From Siderastrea siderea (taxonomy: Eukaryota; Cnidaria; Anthozoa; Scleractinia; Rhizangiidae), in assembly GCA_964030785.1 (NCBI GenBank), contig OZ034967.1:68129913-68193912 (forward strand): DNA of 64,000 nt. Direction: 5' to 3'. Positions within the stretch are counted from its first letter, which is position 1; each line of letters starts with the position of its first letter. Of this stretch, positions 29,359-42,131 are shown in pieces. The notes below the pieces were generated by a model. The model made no database searches. It saw only the letters and a list, made by a program, of their open reading frames with translations, and was not told the origin of the DNA. The position numbers and the translations under genes were made by a program.

Positions 29359-30699
29359 AGGTGCTTCCTGGTAAAGGTAGATCACAGACTGATTACAGGG
29401 AGCCATAATGTTTTACCCGTATATTAATCATATATCGCCCATCTTATAATTTTACTGCAAAAATATACATCAGTATTGCTTCGTCTTGGTATGGATTTAG
29501 AAAAAAAATAGGTTTTAACTTATCGAAGGAAGACACCAAAATGTTTTTGCACGTGCGTCATCGGCAACTTAAAGTTACTCTTAAAATTTCCACAAAATAC
29601 TTTGCCATCACGCAGGGCGTCGAGTGCAGTGTTCGAAGTTTGTCTCTCGATATAGAGTTTATAAGTAGATGTATTAGTGAAACTAGACAGTGATTTTTGA
29701 TCGATATCCTGGAGTACTGAGTTATTTTCAAATGTCCATCCAGTATGAGCTCTGCAAGATGGCTCGGTTCTTAATGCTAAAATCTAAGACTAGCGTTAGA
29801 ATATTTAGATATTATCGGTGGATATTATAAATGACAACCATTTTCTTTTTAAATTTAATTAATAGACCCCCCTATACCAATGTATGATATACCATTTGAA
29901 AGCAGTTGATGTGTATATTCCAAAATCGAATCAACAACCTCGAAGGAAGTAATAGCTTTGACAAAACATGGTTTGGGTTTGAAAAGAGAGAACAAAAAAG
30001 TCCAAAGAAGTCAAATCATCACAGATATTAGGTATACCCCTAAACTATACCTTACTTTACAGCTCTCAATGAATAAGTTAATAACACATTAAAAAAGGGC
30101 GTAATTATGGTAGAAAAAAGTTCCAAAACTTCCAGGGGTGGTGAACTATATCATTTATAGGGGGCTCACAATTTTATGCTTTCAATGAGTAGATCTTTAC
30201 ACGACCATGTTGGTGCAAAAATTTTGTCAATATTTGACCAGATTTGAACCAAGCAGTGACGTCACAAGCACTTAAGTGCTCTTCAAAGCCTTTTTGTAAA
30301 AATCCAGGGGTATGGGTTTTCTCTCGATTCTTTCCGTCTCCTTCCACCCCGAAACAATAACAATCACTTATAAGTTTGGCAGGTGATAGCGGCCGTTAAC
30401 ATACAGCACCTGCCAAGACAGGAAGCAGTTCCTATTAGGCGGACAACTCTTGTGTTACACGCTAAAACCGTTTTTAATGCTTGCGTTCAATTTGACTAAA
30501 AAAAATACTAGTGCAAATATTGCATGAACCCGATGTATTTATTAATGATACTATGTTGGTTATTTTTTGCTACGAAAGATAAAATTTTCTGTTCATAGGC
30601 AGAGGAAGATGCTTGATAACATTAAATAATTTCTTTAAAATACGTTATTTTGCAGCAAAAACTGCACGGGTTATATGAACGGATACGACGACAAATGAA
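29359..30699. other. Spacer between GPCR relics, no supported gene
   Basis: AT-rich; only short frames; nothing recognised. Confidence 0.4.
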
Positions 30700-30960
30700 A
30701 ACAAGTGGAAATAGTTAACTTCCCATTTAAATGTCAAACTTAATGCAGACGTCCATCTTTCTTTAACCAGTATTTGAAATTCACCTGCGATAAAGATATA
30801 ACGAGAAACTGAGAAATCATCAGAAATAACAGCTGAAATGCAATGATATCAACGCTGAACGATACATAAAAGTCACGGGCACTCTTTCGGACTAGGAAGA
30901 AAGATGGTAAAATACACCTCTTTTTGCGATGAATGCATCAAAAAAAGATGATTTAAATAA
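30700..30960 (+). repeat. Diverged copy of the GPCR 5' flank
   Basis: It shares CCCATTTAAAT, ATAACAGCTGAAA and GATGGTAAAATACACCTCT-like blocks with 41,890-42,130, which precede other copies of the same family. Confidence 0.5.
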
Positions 30961-30969
30961 CAAGAAACC

Positions 30970-31432
30970 ATTGTTATTATCATCTGTCTTCTTAACGCTC
31001 CAATGATGCTCATATCCGTCTTTGGAAATTCTGTGGTGTTGGCTGCCATATTGAGAACTCCCTCGCCTTGTTCGCCTTCCGTCATTTTCTTGGGTGGTCT
31101 CGCTGTCTCAGACTTCCTTGTGGGGATGGCCGTCTGATCAGTCTTCATTGCAACTTTATTTAACTTTGGTGGCTTAATACTGCAGCAAACAACATGTCGG
31201 CCTCGTCGTTTTGTGGTATTTATCTCCGTACAATGACGGCAATAAACGTAGATCGGTTTTTGGCTCTTCGCTATCACATCCGATATCCGAATTTGATGAC
31301 CCAAAAACGTGCCTTGCATACAACATTTTTTTCTAGTTCATTTTCCCCCTTTTTTCCTGACTTTATTTTTGGGGCCGCAACAATTTTGTTTTGCTATTGT
31401 AGTTTGCATTGCCTGTTATCTCAGTTTGCACA
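30970..31432 (+). pseudogene. GPCR pseudogene, copy 2, 5' half
   Basis: It reads in GPCR order: LISVFGNSVVLAAIL (TM1), LGGLAVSDFLVGMAV followed by a TGA, then after a frameshift a DRFLALRYHIRYPN stretch matching copy 1's DRY region. It stops abruptly at 31,432, where a BEL/Pao element begins inside the TM5 region. The 3' half resumes at 37,778 with matching sequence. Stops and shifts show it was probably already decaying, though lesions after the insertion are equally possible. Confidence 0.7.
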
Positions 31433-31653
31433 TGTTCACGTCAAAACCCGCCGGTTTGCGTGACGCTCGCGTGACAGTATAGCTTGTTGTGTTACTAAGT
31501 ATCGCATAGGACCGAGGCTGAACTTTGGAACCGTGTTCGCTAGAATCGTCGCTCGTCGCCCGTCTCGTTGTTGTAGTTTTTTCCTAGTTGATATTAAATG
31601 ACTTGTTTGTACGTGGCCGTTAGTTTGTTTTTCGTCGTATCGTCCCGTCGACA
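31433..31653 (+). repeat. 5' LTR of the BEL/Pao element
   Basis: 221 bases, TGTTCACGTC... to ...GTCGACA, matched by 37552-37772 with roughly ten differences. GCACA flanks it at 31428-31432 and is repeated after the 3' LTR at 37773-37777. Confidence 0.85.
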
Positions 31654-31740
31654 TCTGGTACCAGGAGCGAGGTTTCCGGTACGTGGTAACAAGCGTTAAT
31701 TCTCCAGTGTTGTTTGATTTGAAGACCCGATGACATCGGT

Positions 31741-34700
31741 ATGAGTTTGGAAGCTGACCATGTGCTTTATGTTAATGAGGGCAACGTTCAAGTCACCGTC
31801 GGGCCGAATTGTTCTGAAGGCTGGGATTCCCGCAAGGAAAGGGCGAAAAGTAAATTATCTCGTCGAAAGGCGGCTTTAACAAGACACCTTAACGTCGCCG
31901 AGGGCCTACTAAAATCGCGAGGAAGTGGAAGAAAGCTACGTGAACTGACCGGCAAAATCGAAGCGGCACTAACAGAACTAGAGGGATGAACATTACGAAG
32001 CCTTTCTGGATGGAGAAGTATTACAAGAACATTTAAGCTACATCGAACGTGCCTCTGAAAGAGCAAATTGTTACGTCGAAAACATTGAAATTGCCCTCAG
32101 CGAGAGGGAAAAGATCCATCAGATGTTGGAAGTGCATATGCCCCCATGATTCCCTTTGAAACATCCAGCGGCCATAGCCCATCTTCGCATGCGAGTGAAA
32201 TCGAAAGACGCGCGCGGGTGGTTAGTTTAAAGGTCGAACAGGCAAAAAGGGAAGCGAAATGCCGACAAGAAGAGGAGCGTAAGCGAGCCGAAATTCAGGA
32301 AGAAGAAAGGAAATTAAAGAAGGGGACCCGAATATGAAGAGGAGAGATTGCGGTTAGAAGCACAGCCTCATGAGTCTGGTAAACGGGATGACCCGGAAGA
32401 CCTCAAGAACCGTCTGCGGGACTTCGAAGACTCTGAACCCGAAACCTGAGTACCGCGAAGTTTCAATAAAGAAACTAGAGAAAGTGGACAATCCTGTTTC
32501 TGACGTTCCTTTATCTCCACCGTTTAAATCATCCACGGTACTCAAAAAAAGCCCCCGAATGAAAGAAAAAGAGGTGCCGGTGAAACGGAACAACGTCTCG
32601 ACGTGTCATGGATTAAAGAGCTTTTGAACAGCCAGCATACAGTCAAAGAGGAAACAGCGTTTGTGAAATCCATTCCATGTTTGGAATTACCGCGCTTTTC
32701 AGGGGAACCCTAGAGTGTCCCCAGTATATATCTCTGTTTAAATGTTTAATATATGACCAGCCTCTTACTGATACGCAGAGAATGACTTATCTACAAAGGG
32801 CGTTGACTGGAAATGCAAAGAAAGCTGTCGGGAGAATGCTGAACCATGGACATCTTTATCAAGCAGCCCTCGCCGAACTGGAAGAACAATTCGGAAACGA
32901 GGAACTTGTTGCCGGGGCATTCATGAAAACTATATTCGATCACCCAACGGTTGCCGAGGAAGATATAGCACAACTTCGTTCGTTCTACAACACGTTGCAC
33001 ATTGCTGTCGTTACAATGAAGAGTTTGGGATACTCACACGATTTGGCGTCTTCAACAAACACCCGAGCTGTGTTGCAGAAGTTGCCCGACTCATTACAGG
33101 AGAAGTGGGATTAAAAGAAGATTGAGATGCATCCCACAATTTCTACGCTTGTTGATCTTGAGGAATGACTACGTGTGCGATTACGCGCCAAATGGTTAAT
33201 CAGTGAACCCTTACCTAACTGCGCTAAGTCGTCGAAGCGCGGGAGAACTGTTGATGGAAAACCGCCACGACGACCTGTCAACAAGCCTCCGGAACGCCCC
33301 TACAGATTTTCGGGTCTAACTACAGGGGACAAATCGGCGCATCAGAACCCAACCACAACTCAGACCTGTTTGGCCACACGCTATCGAGAAGTGTGAAAGG
33401 TTCCTGGCGATAGATGTAAATCAGAGAGCACAGCTAAGAAAAGAAAAGGGACTGTGCTTCTCCTGCTTTGGTTCAACAGACCACCAATCTCGTGACTGCC
33501 CACGTAAGGCACGATGTGACGTGGGGGACTGACAAATATCACCACCCGTTAATTCTCGGTGCCGCACCCGTTTTCGTCGGAACGCCGTCAGTGAACTGTG
33601 TTTCCACTACCGTTTTGCTGCAAATAGTAGCCATCGCAATTACACCCCAGCTGGAGTCAAAGTAAATATATTTGCGCTACTGGATTCTGGTAGCCAAACG
33701 TCACTTATCGTGGAAACCTTTGCTAACACTATTGGCCTTGATGGTGAAAATGGCGCTCTACACCTTGGCACCATTAACTCACCGGGGGAACTAGCGCGTT
33801 CGAGAAAAGTGTCATTCCACGCTGGAGCCGTTGAAGGAACAGAAGCTGGAATGTGGATACCTGTACAAGACGCTTGGACAGCATCCCAGTTGAACTTGCC
33901 TCCACAGAAATCTACATGCACAATGGTGTAAAACTCTCCTCACCTGAATGGCCTCAACATTTCCGAAGCGAATTTGGAAGACGTCACAGTTCTACTGGGA
34001 GCAAACGTGTTGGAGGCAATACTACAACGCGATGTACGTCGTGGTCAACAGGCCAACCCGTTGCTATTCTCACAGCGTTTGGATGGACTCTTGCCGGTTC
34101 AGTTAAGTCTGTTGTCAAACCTAAACGCCTGCACGTCATGCATGTCCACCCTGTCCTAGCTGCTGACGAAACGTTAAACAAGCAAGTAGAAGACTGGTGG
34201 CGAACGGAATCGTTTGGTACAAAGTCCGAACACGTGACATCTCGATCGCGCGAAGACCTGAGCGCTCTCGAGACCTTAGAAAGAACTGTCAAGCATGTGG
34301 GCGACAGATATGAAGTGGGCATGTTATGGAAGGACACAGATGTCAAGTTTCCTGACAACCGTCTTATGGCTGAAAGGTTACTGGAGTCTACTGAAAGGAG
34401 ACTGAAACGTGACTAAGTCTTCGCCGAGAAATCTGCTCAATCATTGATGATTACGTGAACAAGGGTTATGCGCGCAAACTAACCCCTGAAGAGGAGTCCG
34501 TTCCAACACCAAAAAGGTGGTTTCTGCCCCCATCATCCGGTTCGTAATCCCAACAAGCCGGACAAAGTCCGAATCGTGATGGATGCCGCTGCCAAACACG
34601 ATGGAGTATCCTTAAATTACAAACTACTCATCGGACTTGACCTGTTGAATAGCTTGGTGGGTGTGTTCCTGAGATTCAGAGAACAGCGAGTTCGCTTAGC

Positions 34701-37496
34701 TGCGGACATTGAAGCCATGTTTCATCAGTGTCGAATCATAGAGGATTATCAGCCCGCCGTGAGGTTCCTGTGACATAATTTGGAGCTTCAACGTGCTCCC
34801 GATGTGTATCAGATGCTCGTCATGATTTTCGGAGCTGCTTATTCTCCATGTATGGCGAACTATGTCCTGAGAAAGACAGCCGCTGACAATCGCGAGAACA
34901 GTGCCTTCTCTCCTGACACCATTGAAGCAGTTGAAAAGAACTTCTACATGGATGACTTTCTAAAGTCCGTATGCGATGATGCCACCGGAGTGCGAATGTT
35001 CCATGAGATAACCGCTCTCTTGGCCCTTGGAGGTTTTAGGATGACAAATTGGATCAGCTCCTTGCGCGGAGTCCTGTCGCAGATCCCGTCTCAAGAGAAA
35101 GCCAGTCCGTCCGTGGACTTAAACTTTGATGCCCTGCCGATTGAACATACCCTTGGTTTGCAATGGAACACTGAGACTGGTTGTTTCCGCTTCTTCGTTT
35201 GTTCACGCCAGCCTCCTAAGTCAACTAAGCGCGGAGTATTGAGTAGACTGTCAATTGTTTGATCAGCTAGGTGTGCTAGCCCCGTACATGCTGCCTGCGA
35301 AGTGTTTGATCAAGACGTTATGGCGTAAGAACAAGGGCTGGGACGAGCCGTTGGATGAAGAGGACCAGAGCGTTTGGGAGGATTGGCTTGATGACCTGTC
35401 GAAGCTCAGTGAATATGAACTGCCCCACTGTTTCTGTGTTGATGCTTGCCCTGAGACATTGATACAACTCCACGTGTTCGCCGACGCGTCTGAGAAAGGC
35501 TTTTGTGCTGTGTTATGCTCGATGCGTATTTCCAGATGGCAGGGTGCAGGGCCCTTTGTCTAGGCAAAAAACCGCGTTGCCCCTTTGAAGCAGTTGAGTA
35601 TCCCTCGCTTAGAGCTCCAAGCAGCTGTCTTGGCCCTGCGTTTAAACTGCCTGATCAAGCGGGGACTGACTATCAACGCTGAAGAGGCCGTCTTTTGGAG
35701 CGACTCCAAACCTGTGTTGCAGTACATAGCAAACAAAAGTGGGCGGTTTCACACTTTCGTAGCAAATCCAGTTTCGGAGATCCATGATGCGTCTAAGCCA
35801 TCTCAGTGGAGGCACGTTCCGGGACGTTTGAACCCTGCCGACGATTGCACCCATGGACTTCGAGTGACCGATTTGAACCCCCATTGCCGATGACTTGCTG
35901 GCCTTGCTTTCCTGTAACATTCGGAGGACCAGTGCCCCCAAGACACTTTCGTCGAACCCTTGCGCAAAGATGATACAGAGGTGAAGGCTTTCAAGTGGTC
36001 GGGTCACTTTTCACTAGCGAAACAAGAGCCTACTTTCCAGACCCGGCAAATTCTTGTCTTGGACACGATTCAAACGTGTTGTTGGATGGATTTGCCGTTT
36101 CGTCCGAAATTGCAAGTTAAAAGCAGAAGACCGCCTTCTAACGCCTTTGACCGCCTCCGAGATCCGCAACGCAGAGATGGTCGCCACCAGGAGGAGTCAA
36201 ATAAAGTCGTTTCCGATCGACATTGACGCCTTGAAAGCGAAAAAGCGACTGCCAGTCAAAGGTGGACTCTCCTCACTACTTCCCTATCTTGACGAAGAAC
36301 AGCTCTTGAAAGTAGTAGGCCGTCTACGCAAAGATCCCGTTTCAAGTGATGCACGGAACCCTCTGATATTAGACCCGAAGCACCACATAACGCGTCTAAT
36401 CGTAATGCATCACCACCTCCGTTTGTACTGCACGAGCAACAAGCATGTCTTAAATGAGCTTAGATAGAAGTATTGGATCCTGAAAGGGTTAGCCACTGTT
36501 CAGATGATCTCGTCCAGTTGTCCATCGTGTCGTAAACGACGAGTACAACCCGAACCGCCCGTCATGGCTGACCTGCCGGATTCGAGGCTGGGATATCAAC
36601 AACCTCCTTTTACAAACAAGGGCGTTGGCCCCATTTTGGTGCGCAGCGGAAGGAAGACTGAGAAGCGTTATGGTTCGCTCTTTACTTGCTTGACTACCGG
36701 TGCGATGCATATCGAAATTGCACACCCACTAGACACTGATTCCTACCTTATGGCTATGAGAAGAATGATAGCAAGACGAGGACGGCCAGCCCATATCTGG
36801 TCCGATAACGGAACTAATTTCGTCGGCGCAGAGAAGGAGCTTTGGGGAGCTGTGAAACTTCTAGACTGTGAGCGAGTTGGTAACCAAATTGTCAGCAGAT
36901 GGAGTGTAGTGGCACTTTAATCCCCTGTCTTTTCCACACTTCGGTGGTGCGTGGGAGCATCTTGTTCAGTCTGCCAAAAAAGCGCTGAGAGCAGTGGCGG
37001 GAAAGCAGTGCGTTAACGATCAGACCTTGCTCATCTTCATGGCCGAAGTGGAGTCATTATTGAATGGTCGCCCACTCACTCATGCAACCAGTGATTATAG
37101 GGATGAGAAAGCTTGACGCCAAATCATTTCCTTCTTGGACGAGCCAATCCAAATTTTCCGCCGTATGTTGTGAACGACAAGGCTTTGCGCAGCCGCAGGC
37201 GGTGGAAACACGCGCAAGTGATTACCCAACATTTCCGGAAACGTTGGCTTTGGGAATACTTGCCAGCATTAACGGAACGCCGTAAGTGGAGAAAGGATGC
37301 TCGTAATGTCTCTGAGGGAGATCTTGTTCTCGTGGTCGATGAAAATTCTCCACGCGGGTGCTGGCCACTAGGACGTGTCACGCGAGTGCTTCCTGAAGAC
37401 GATGAAAGAGTTAGAGCGGCCGAAGTGCGTACCAAGAGTGGAACATACGGCTTACTTGTCGTGAAACTGTGCTTACTGGAAGAAATTGTGAATTAG
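31741..37496 (+). pseudogene. BEL/Pao gag-pol remnant
   Basis: The domain order is BEL-type. The gag N-terminus (KLSRRKAALTRHLNVAEGLL, 31,741 on) is followed by a DUF1759-like capsid segment (YLQRALTGNAKKAVGRML, about 32,790). A knuckle region lies near 33,440-33,540. The aspartic protease (IFALLDSGSQTSLIV, about 33,670) precedes the reverse transcriptase with [16 protein letters not shown] (34,570) and FYMDDFLKSV (about 34,940). RNase H follows (LHVFADASEKGFCAVL, 35,470). The integrase has LGYQQPPFTNKGVGPI (36,590) and HIWSDNGTNFVGAEKELW (36,790). A DUF5641-like end (NHFLLGRANPNFPPYV, 37,115) closes at 37,494-37,496. Numerous stops and frameshifts separate these blocks. Confidence 0.85.
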
Positions 37497-37551
37497 TGTT
37501 CGACGCCTTAGTAGTTGGGGGGGGGGGGGGTGCGGGGGTGAGGGGGGAGGA

Positions 37552-37772
37552 AGGTCGTGCCAAAACCCGCCGGTGTTCGTGACGCTCGCGTGACAGTATA
37601 GCTTGTTGTGTTACTAAGTATCGCATATGACCGAGGCTGAACTTTGGAACCGCGTTCGCTAGAATCTTCGCTCGTGGCCCATCTCGTTGTTGTAGTTTTT
37701 TCCTAGTTGATATTAAATGACTTGCTTGTACGTGGCCGTCAGTTTGTTTTTCGTCATATCGTCCCGTCGACA
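37552..37772 (+). repeat. 3' LTR of the BEL/Pao element
   Basis: It matches the 5' LTR over its full length and ends CGTCGACA followed by the duplicated GCACA. Confidence 0.85.
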
Positions 37773-37777
37773 GCACA

Positions 37778-38165
37778 TTTTCTCATATTAGAATTTATCA
37801 AATTGTTCGTTGGCATCAGTTACAGATTCAAGCTCAACAACAGGCTGTGCAGAGTTTAAATGCTGAACATAACCTAAACATTGTGCAAAGGAAAGAAAGT
37901 GCTTAAACACTTTTATATATATTACATTTGTATGATTCTATGCTATTTTCCAGTGTTTATTACGTCAATAACTTCATATTGTTCTCCCCATGCAAGACAA
38001 CGTCGTGGCCAGGGACTTTGCAACTACTGTTACATTCATGAAATTCGCCATTAATCCACTTTTGTACTGATGACGTACTTGTAAAAAAGGCAGTGTTTAA
38101 AATAATACGAAACATTTCGTTTAAACAAACAGAGAAACAACTAGCCGAGGTTTTGCCCAGGTAAA
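37778..38165 (+). pseudogene. GPCR pseudogene, copy 2, 3' half
   Basis: It aligns base by base with 28,990-29,380 of copy 1 (CAAATTGTTCGTYGGCATCA, then CAACAACAGGCTGTGCA, then ACATTTGTATGATTCT), with small indels. It completes the copy interrupted at 31,432. The former TM6 and TM7 are recognisable only by comparison with copy 1. Confidence 0.7.
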
Positions 38166-38905
38166 ACCATGAGTCGACCAAGGCAAAATCGCTGCAAATG
38201 TACCTTCAGAATGGGTCGTTGCATAACCCTAGTGAAGACAAAAAACGCGAAGTTCATAATAATATCTAAACTGAATCAGCGATGTCTAAAAGGCTGTGGA
38301 GAAAATCATGTTCAACAGCCATAAAATCGAAGGAAATACAACTCTTCCTGAAGTGTGCAACTTAACGTTTTTCAAAATTTCCCAAATGCTATAAGGAAAA
38401 CAAGGGTTCGGTCAGTTAGTCGTTACTGTCTTGTTATCGAGGTATTACCGCGGCTGCGGCGACCGCGGCGTTTGGTTTCTTCAGGCGGTGCCGCGATTAC
38501 GGTTTTCGTCTCACCGCGGTGGATTCGCGGAAAACAAAATGGCAGCCAACAAAATATAATCTAATGCACAAATAATTTCGAGCGGTACTGTATGAGATTC
38601 TGTCCAATAGTTCTTACTTTACTAGGTTTTACAAGAGATCTCAAGCTGTTTTGATTTATGTTGATATGTGTTGATGTATCTAGCATGCAGGTATATTTAC
38701 CTTAATCTTCTTCCGTATTCACGGCTTTTCTCACAGAGCCCTTTGACCTTAGCCGCTCTAAAGCACTAAACTCTTCTTTTTGTGTTGAAATTTCGGACTT
38801 TAGGTTTCAATTACTCATTTCCCAAACTATTTGTAAGTTTCCTTCGAATCGAACAAAATAACATTATTCGTTGGTGGATTTGGCACTTCATTATTTAACC
38901 CCATT
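38166..38905. other. Spacer, nothing recognised
   Basis: AT-rich; one CG-rich patch near 38,440-38,520 (CCGCGGCTGCGGCGACCGCGG) without other signals. Confidence 0.4.
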
Positions 38906-39076
38906 CACAAAAATTTGGATTTATCAACTGATTTGCCGGACGGTAAATTGGTCGTAGAGAAATTGAAAGCTGACGTTTCGAGCAATAGCCTTCGTCAGAG
39001 GGCTCTGGTGAAGGGCAATTTCTCTACGGTGGCCAATTTACATCGTCAACTCAGTTAAAAAATCCAAATTTTTGTG
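38906..39076. mobile_element. MITE, about 170 bp, with CACAAAAATTTGGAT ends
   Basis: The ends are inverted copies (CACAAAAATTTGGAT and its complement), as are the subterminal TAAATTGG and TAGAGAAATTG blocks. The centre contains ACGTTTCGAGCAATAGCC, a string I associate with common cnidarian MITEs. Confidence 0.7.
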
Positions 39077-39724
39077 TTTCACTTCCCCACCTAAGCTGCA
39101 CTGCAGTTTGTTTAGAAATTAACCCCTTGTTTAAAGATCGTTTGACCCTACTGAGCCTGGGCTTTTTTCGTTCCTGAGCTTGCGCAGATGCCCCCCCCCC
39201 CCCAACCCATACTTAACTCCGAAAGTATCGAGGCTATGACGACGAAACGTCAAGTGTAAATAGAACGTTTAAAAATTTTTCCTTTAAGGTCCGCAACAGG
39301 ACTTGATAACGTCACATGGTGTAAGAATTACGTCATAATTTCTAAATGGTGGCCATCTTGAATCCGCCACCTTGGAATTCTGGCTTTTTCTAAAACCTTT
39401 AAAAACCATCAAAATTGGCCGAAAAGTACTAAATCGCAACAAAAGATTGTTCAAATGATCCAAAAATGTAAAAGTTAGGAAAGTAAAGGTTAGTTTTTGT
39501 ATTTAAAGTGCATATGAAGCCAAATTTTTCTACATAATTATAAAATTTACCGTTTGAAATATAGGATTCCAAAGTTTGAGCTGTCTAGGATAAAAATTGG
39601 CGATTTTACGAGCGCTGAAAGTTGGACTATTTGCCCCGAAAAATGGCATTCAAATCGCGCGGCCAAAATACCACGTGACAACAATCTGTGACGTCATTTT
39701 GGGTACACAAACTGGCAATCCAAT
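39077..39724. other. Spacer, nothing recognised
   Basis: It holds a poly-C run near 39,192 and AT-rich sequence. Confidence 0.4.
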
Positions 39725-40107
39725 ATGGCGGAAAGAGAGATACAGGAGGCAAGAGGAGGGAGATATTGCGTTGCTCGCGCCCGTAACGGTCGAAGTTGTG
39801 AAAATCACGAGGAAAATGGGATTTCGAATGCATTAGTTGCCAACTGATCTGATTGTGAGGGCAAAGTGGTTCAAATTTGTTCGAAAACACCGGCCCGACT
39901 TTAAAGATCCCAAGTGCACTGCGCTCTGCTCGGCGCACTTCGAGGAGGATTGCTACGAGTACAAATGATCGGCGATTGATACAATCGAGCAGAGTGGGAG
40001 AGTAAAGATCCGAGGTTATATAAAGAGGACCGCTGAGCCCACGAGGGATACTGTTGTTCCTGCAGCTCCAGAAGAAGTCCCCGGTAATCGAACGAAAAGA
40101 CAAGTAA
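39725..40107 (+). pseudogene. THAP-domain gene, broken first exon
   Basis: MAEREIQEARGGRYCVARA starts at 39725 in one frame. The rest of the zinc-finger domain (RAKWFKFVRKHRPDF, then LCSAHFEEDCYE, 39,850-39,965) is in another frame, with stops between and directly after it. The C2CH THAP layout (early Cys, Trp, late C-x2-H and F-E-x-D) is clear. A GTAAGC after ACAA at about 40,106 may be a splice donor, with an acceptor-like TTTCTGATTCAG ending at 40,494. THAP proteins bind DNA and many derive from P-element or Kolobok transposases. This copy cannot make an intact finger. Confidence 0.65.
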
Positions 40108-40494
40108 GCCAAATATTTGTGATATTAAGACTTATATGTTTGATCAGTTACGCAGCACATGTATTCAATGGTATAAACTGATATTGTTTGGTAAGCTAAG
40201 CCCACCCTACCGGTTGATACATACAAAAGCACAGCCATACACCATTCGTTGTGTTAATTATAACCCGTGTTATAAAGGATGGTGCTCGTATGGGATTCCT
40301 TTACTATGACAGATTATGTGCTTTTCTAACAAAAGGCTTGGCATCAACATGCAAATTCTCCTGTTGTTCAGTTATCACTACAGTCCTTTTTTTTCTTGTT
40401 CTCAGAGTGATCTGACATTAATTCATCTCCTATTTAATTTCTCTAAAACCACCTGAATAAACAGTATATGTACAATTGTTGTTTTCTGATTCAG

Positions 40495-40650
40495 GTGCAG
40501 AGCAAGAGGTATTGCAGCAGAGCAATACTGTTTCTGTTGAGAGAACAACCACTGGCACCAGAACAGCTCAAAAACCTCAGAATCGTCCAAATGCAAAAAC
40601 CGGGTCATACCAGGACAAGCTGCCAAGCAACATAAATACTGTCATTATGA
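40495..40650 (+). pseudogene. Possible second exon of the THAP-like gene
   Basis: An open Ser/Thr/Gln-rich stretch (SVERTTTGTRTAQKPQNRPN) follows a good acceptor-like tract. Linkage to the THAP exon is inferred only from spacing and splice-like signals. Confidence 0.3.
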
Positions 40651-41475
40651 CATGCACGTTTTGTTATTTTTGTCAACATAAGAAAATTGTTGTTCTTACT
40701 TTGTCAAATTTAGTTTGGTATTTTACCTTGTGCACACCACTTCCTTGATACACAAGCCAAGCCAAGCCAGCAGTTGACCATTGTTGTCTCATTGTTTACT
40801 GTCATTTCAATTGTTTTAAATAACTACTTTTGGATACCACTGTGTGCAGTGCGGTATATTGTCAGCATGTGAATATACACTGTACAGATATGGTTTGAGT
40901 AGTTGTTTGCAGTGGTCTCAGTTAACACAAATGATACAATGACTTGCATAGTAGGTGAGAATATACACCAAAAAGTCCAGTCTCTAACAAGGGTGTGTGT
41001 GTGTGTGGTGGGGGGGGGGGGGGAGTGTCAACTACAGGGAGCGGCCCAGCGAAAATGTTCAGTACTTGACTGGTATGAGAGAGTCTAGTTATCCTCTGAA
41101 TCACAAGTTAAATAATTGTAAAAATAAATGATTTGTTTCATTCAAACAGTACTGATGGGTTTCATTCAGCATCATAATGATCGTTCCTTCCTCTCAAGTT
41201 TCATTATCAGATTTAAAAATAAAACTGAATGCCATGAAAAACAAAGATGTAATCTCAATAAATTTGCATGAAAGAGCGGCATAACTGGATTTATATCCTA
41301 TGGGTAGTATGTAGTACGTAATGGTCATTGGACTGAGTGCAGTACAGCTCAGGAAGTCATCGGACAAGTAATTTGAAATTGGCCAAATGAGTAGTCGGGA
41401 TTGATTTGAAATTACGAGCAGAATTACCCCCAACTGGTCTCCCATCAGTCAAATTACAGTGGAATCCGGATTTCG
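40651..41475. other. Non-coding stretch with (GT)n and G-run
   Basis: A GT microsatellite and a G14-like run lie at about 40,993-41,024; otherwise nothing recognised. Confidence 0.5.
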
Positions 41476-42131
41476 TGGCCGAGCACACGGAAACCCTCGC
41501 ACGACGTGTGAGGTAGGAAAAAATGCGGGAAAGGACACCACGCACATTTCTACCCATATTCACCTGACAACAGCTCAAAGAGTCACTTTATTGCAGTTTT
41601 AGCTTAACTCAAAGAGGCCGTGCTGGGTTTGTTTAATATGGTGTATTTGGTGCACGGTCGTCAGTCAGGGAATCAAAAATGCTAATGTTATAACATCCGC
41701 TTTTCCGAATTCTATGAATGAGATTTTGAAGCAGTTATAAATCCCCAAATTCAAACTTTCTTCACCGTTTAATGTTGAATTGCGGCCGCAAAGGTTTCTT
41801 ATTAAAAGCCCACAGCTTTGATAATTCGTAATTATTAATGCATGGGCACCACGAAAGATGGAAACATGAGACGATAGTTGAATTCCCCATTTAAATTTTG
41901 AGCAATGTAAATGAAAATAATCATTTGATCAGCATTAACAATTCGTTTGCAATAAAGGGACCCGTGGAGCTCATTTTTCCTTTGACCAAAGTGTGTTATT
42001 GTTTAGAACTCTACAAAAATTGAAGAATAACAGCCGAAAATGCTCATAACAACAACGAAACATTGAACTCAAACCTTAAGGTTAAGAGAGAAGATTTGAA
42101 GATGGTAAACTACACCTCTGTTACGACGAAT
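41476..42131 (+). repeat. Unsplit copy of the GPCR 5' flank repeat
   Basis: It is contiguous homologue of 18,806-19,215 plus 23,646-23,870. It ends in ACACCTCTGTTACGACGAAT, the sequence that precedes GPCR copies, but is then interrupted by an inverted-repeat element, and no receptor sequence follows. Confidence 0.75.

Larger units (their letters stand above)
31433..37772 (+). mobile_element. BEL/Pao LTR retrotransposon, 6.3 kb, inserted in a GPCR pseudogene
   Basis: Two 221-base LTRs and a 5-bp target duplication (GCACA) delimit the element. A likely primer-binding site (TGGTACCAGG) follows the 5' LTR by two bases, and a G/A-rich polypurine tract with a long G run (37,517-37,551) precedes the 3' LTR. 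Outside the duplication the GPCR sequence matches copy 1 on both sides, giving a clear empty-site comparison. By-eye LTR divergence of about 5 percent plus many coding lesions mark it as old and inactive. Confidence 0.9.
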
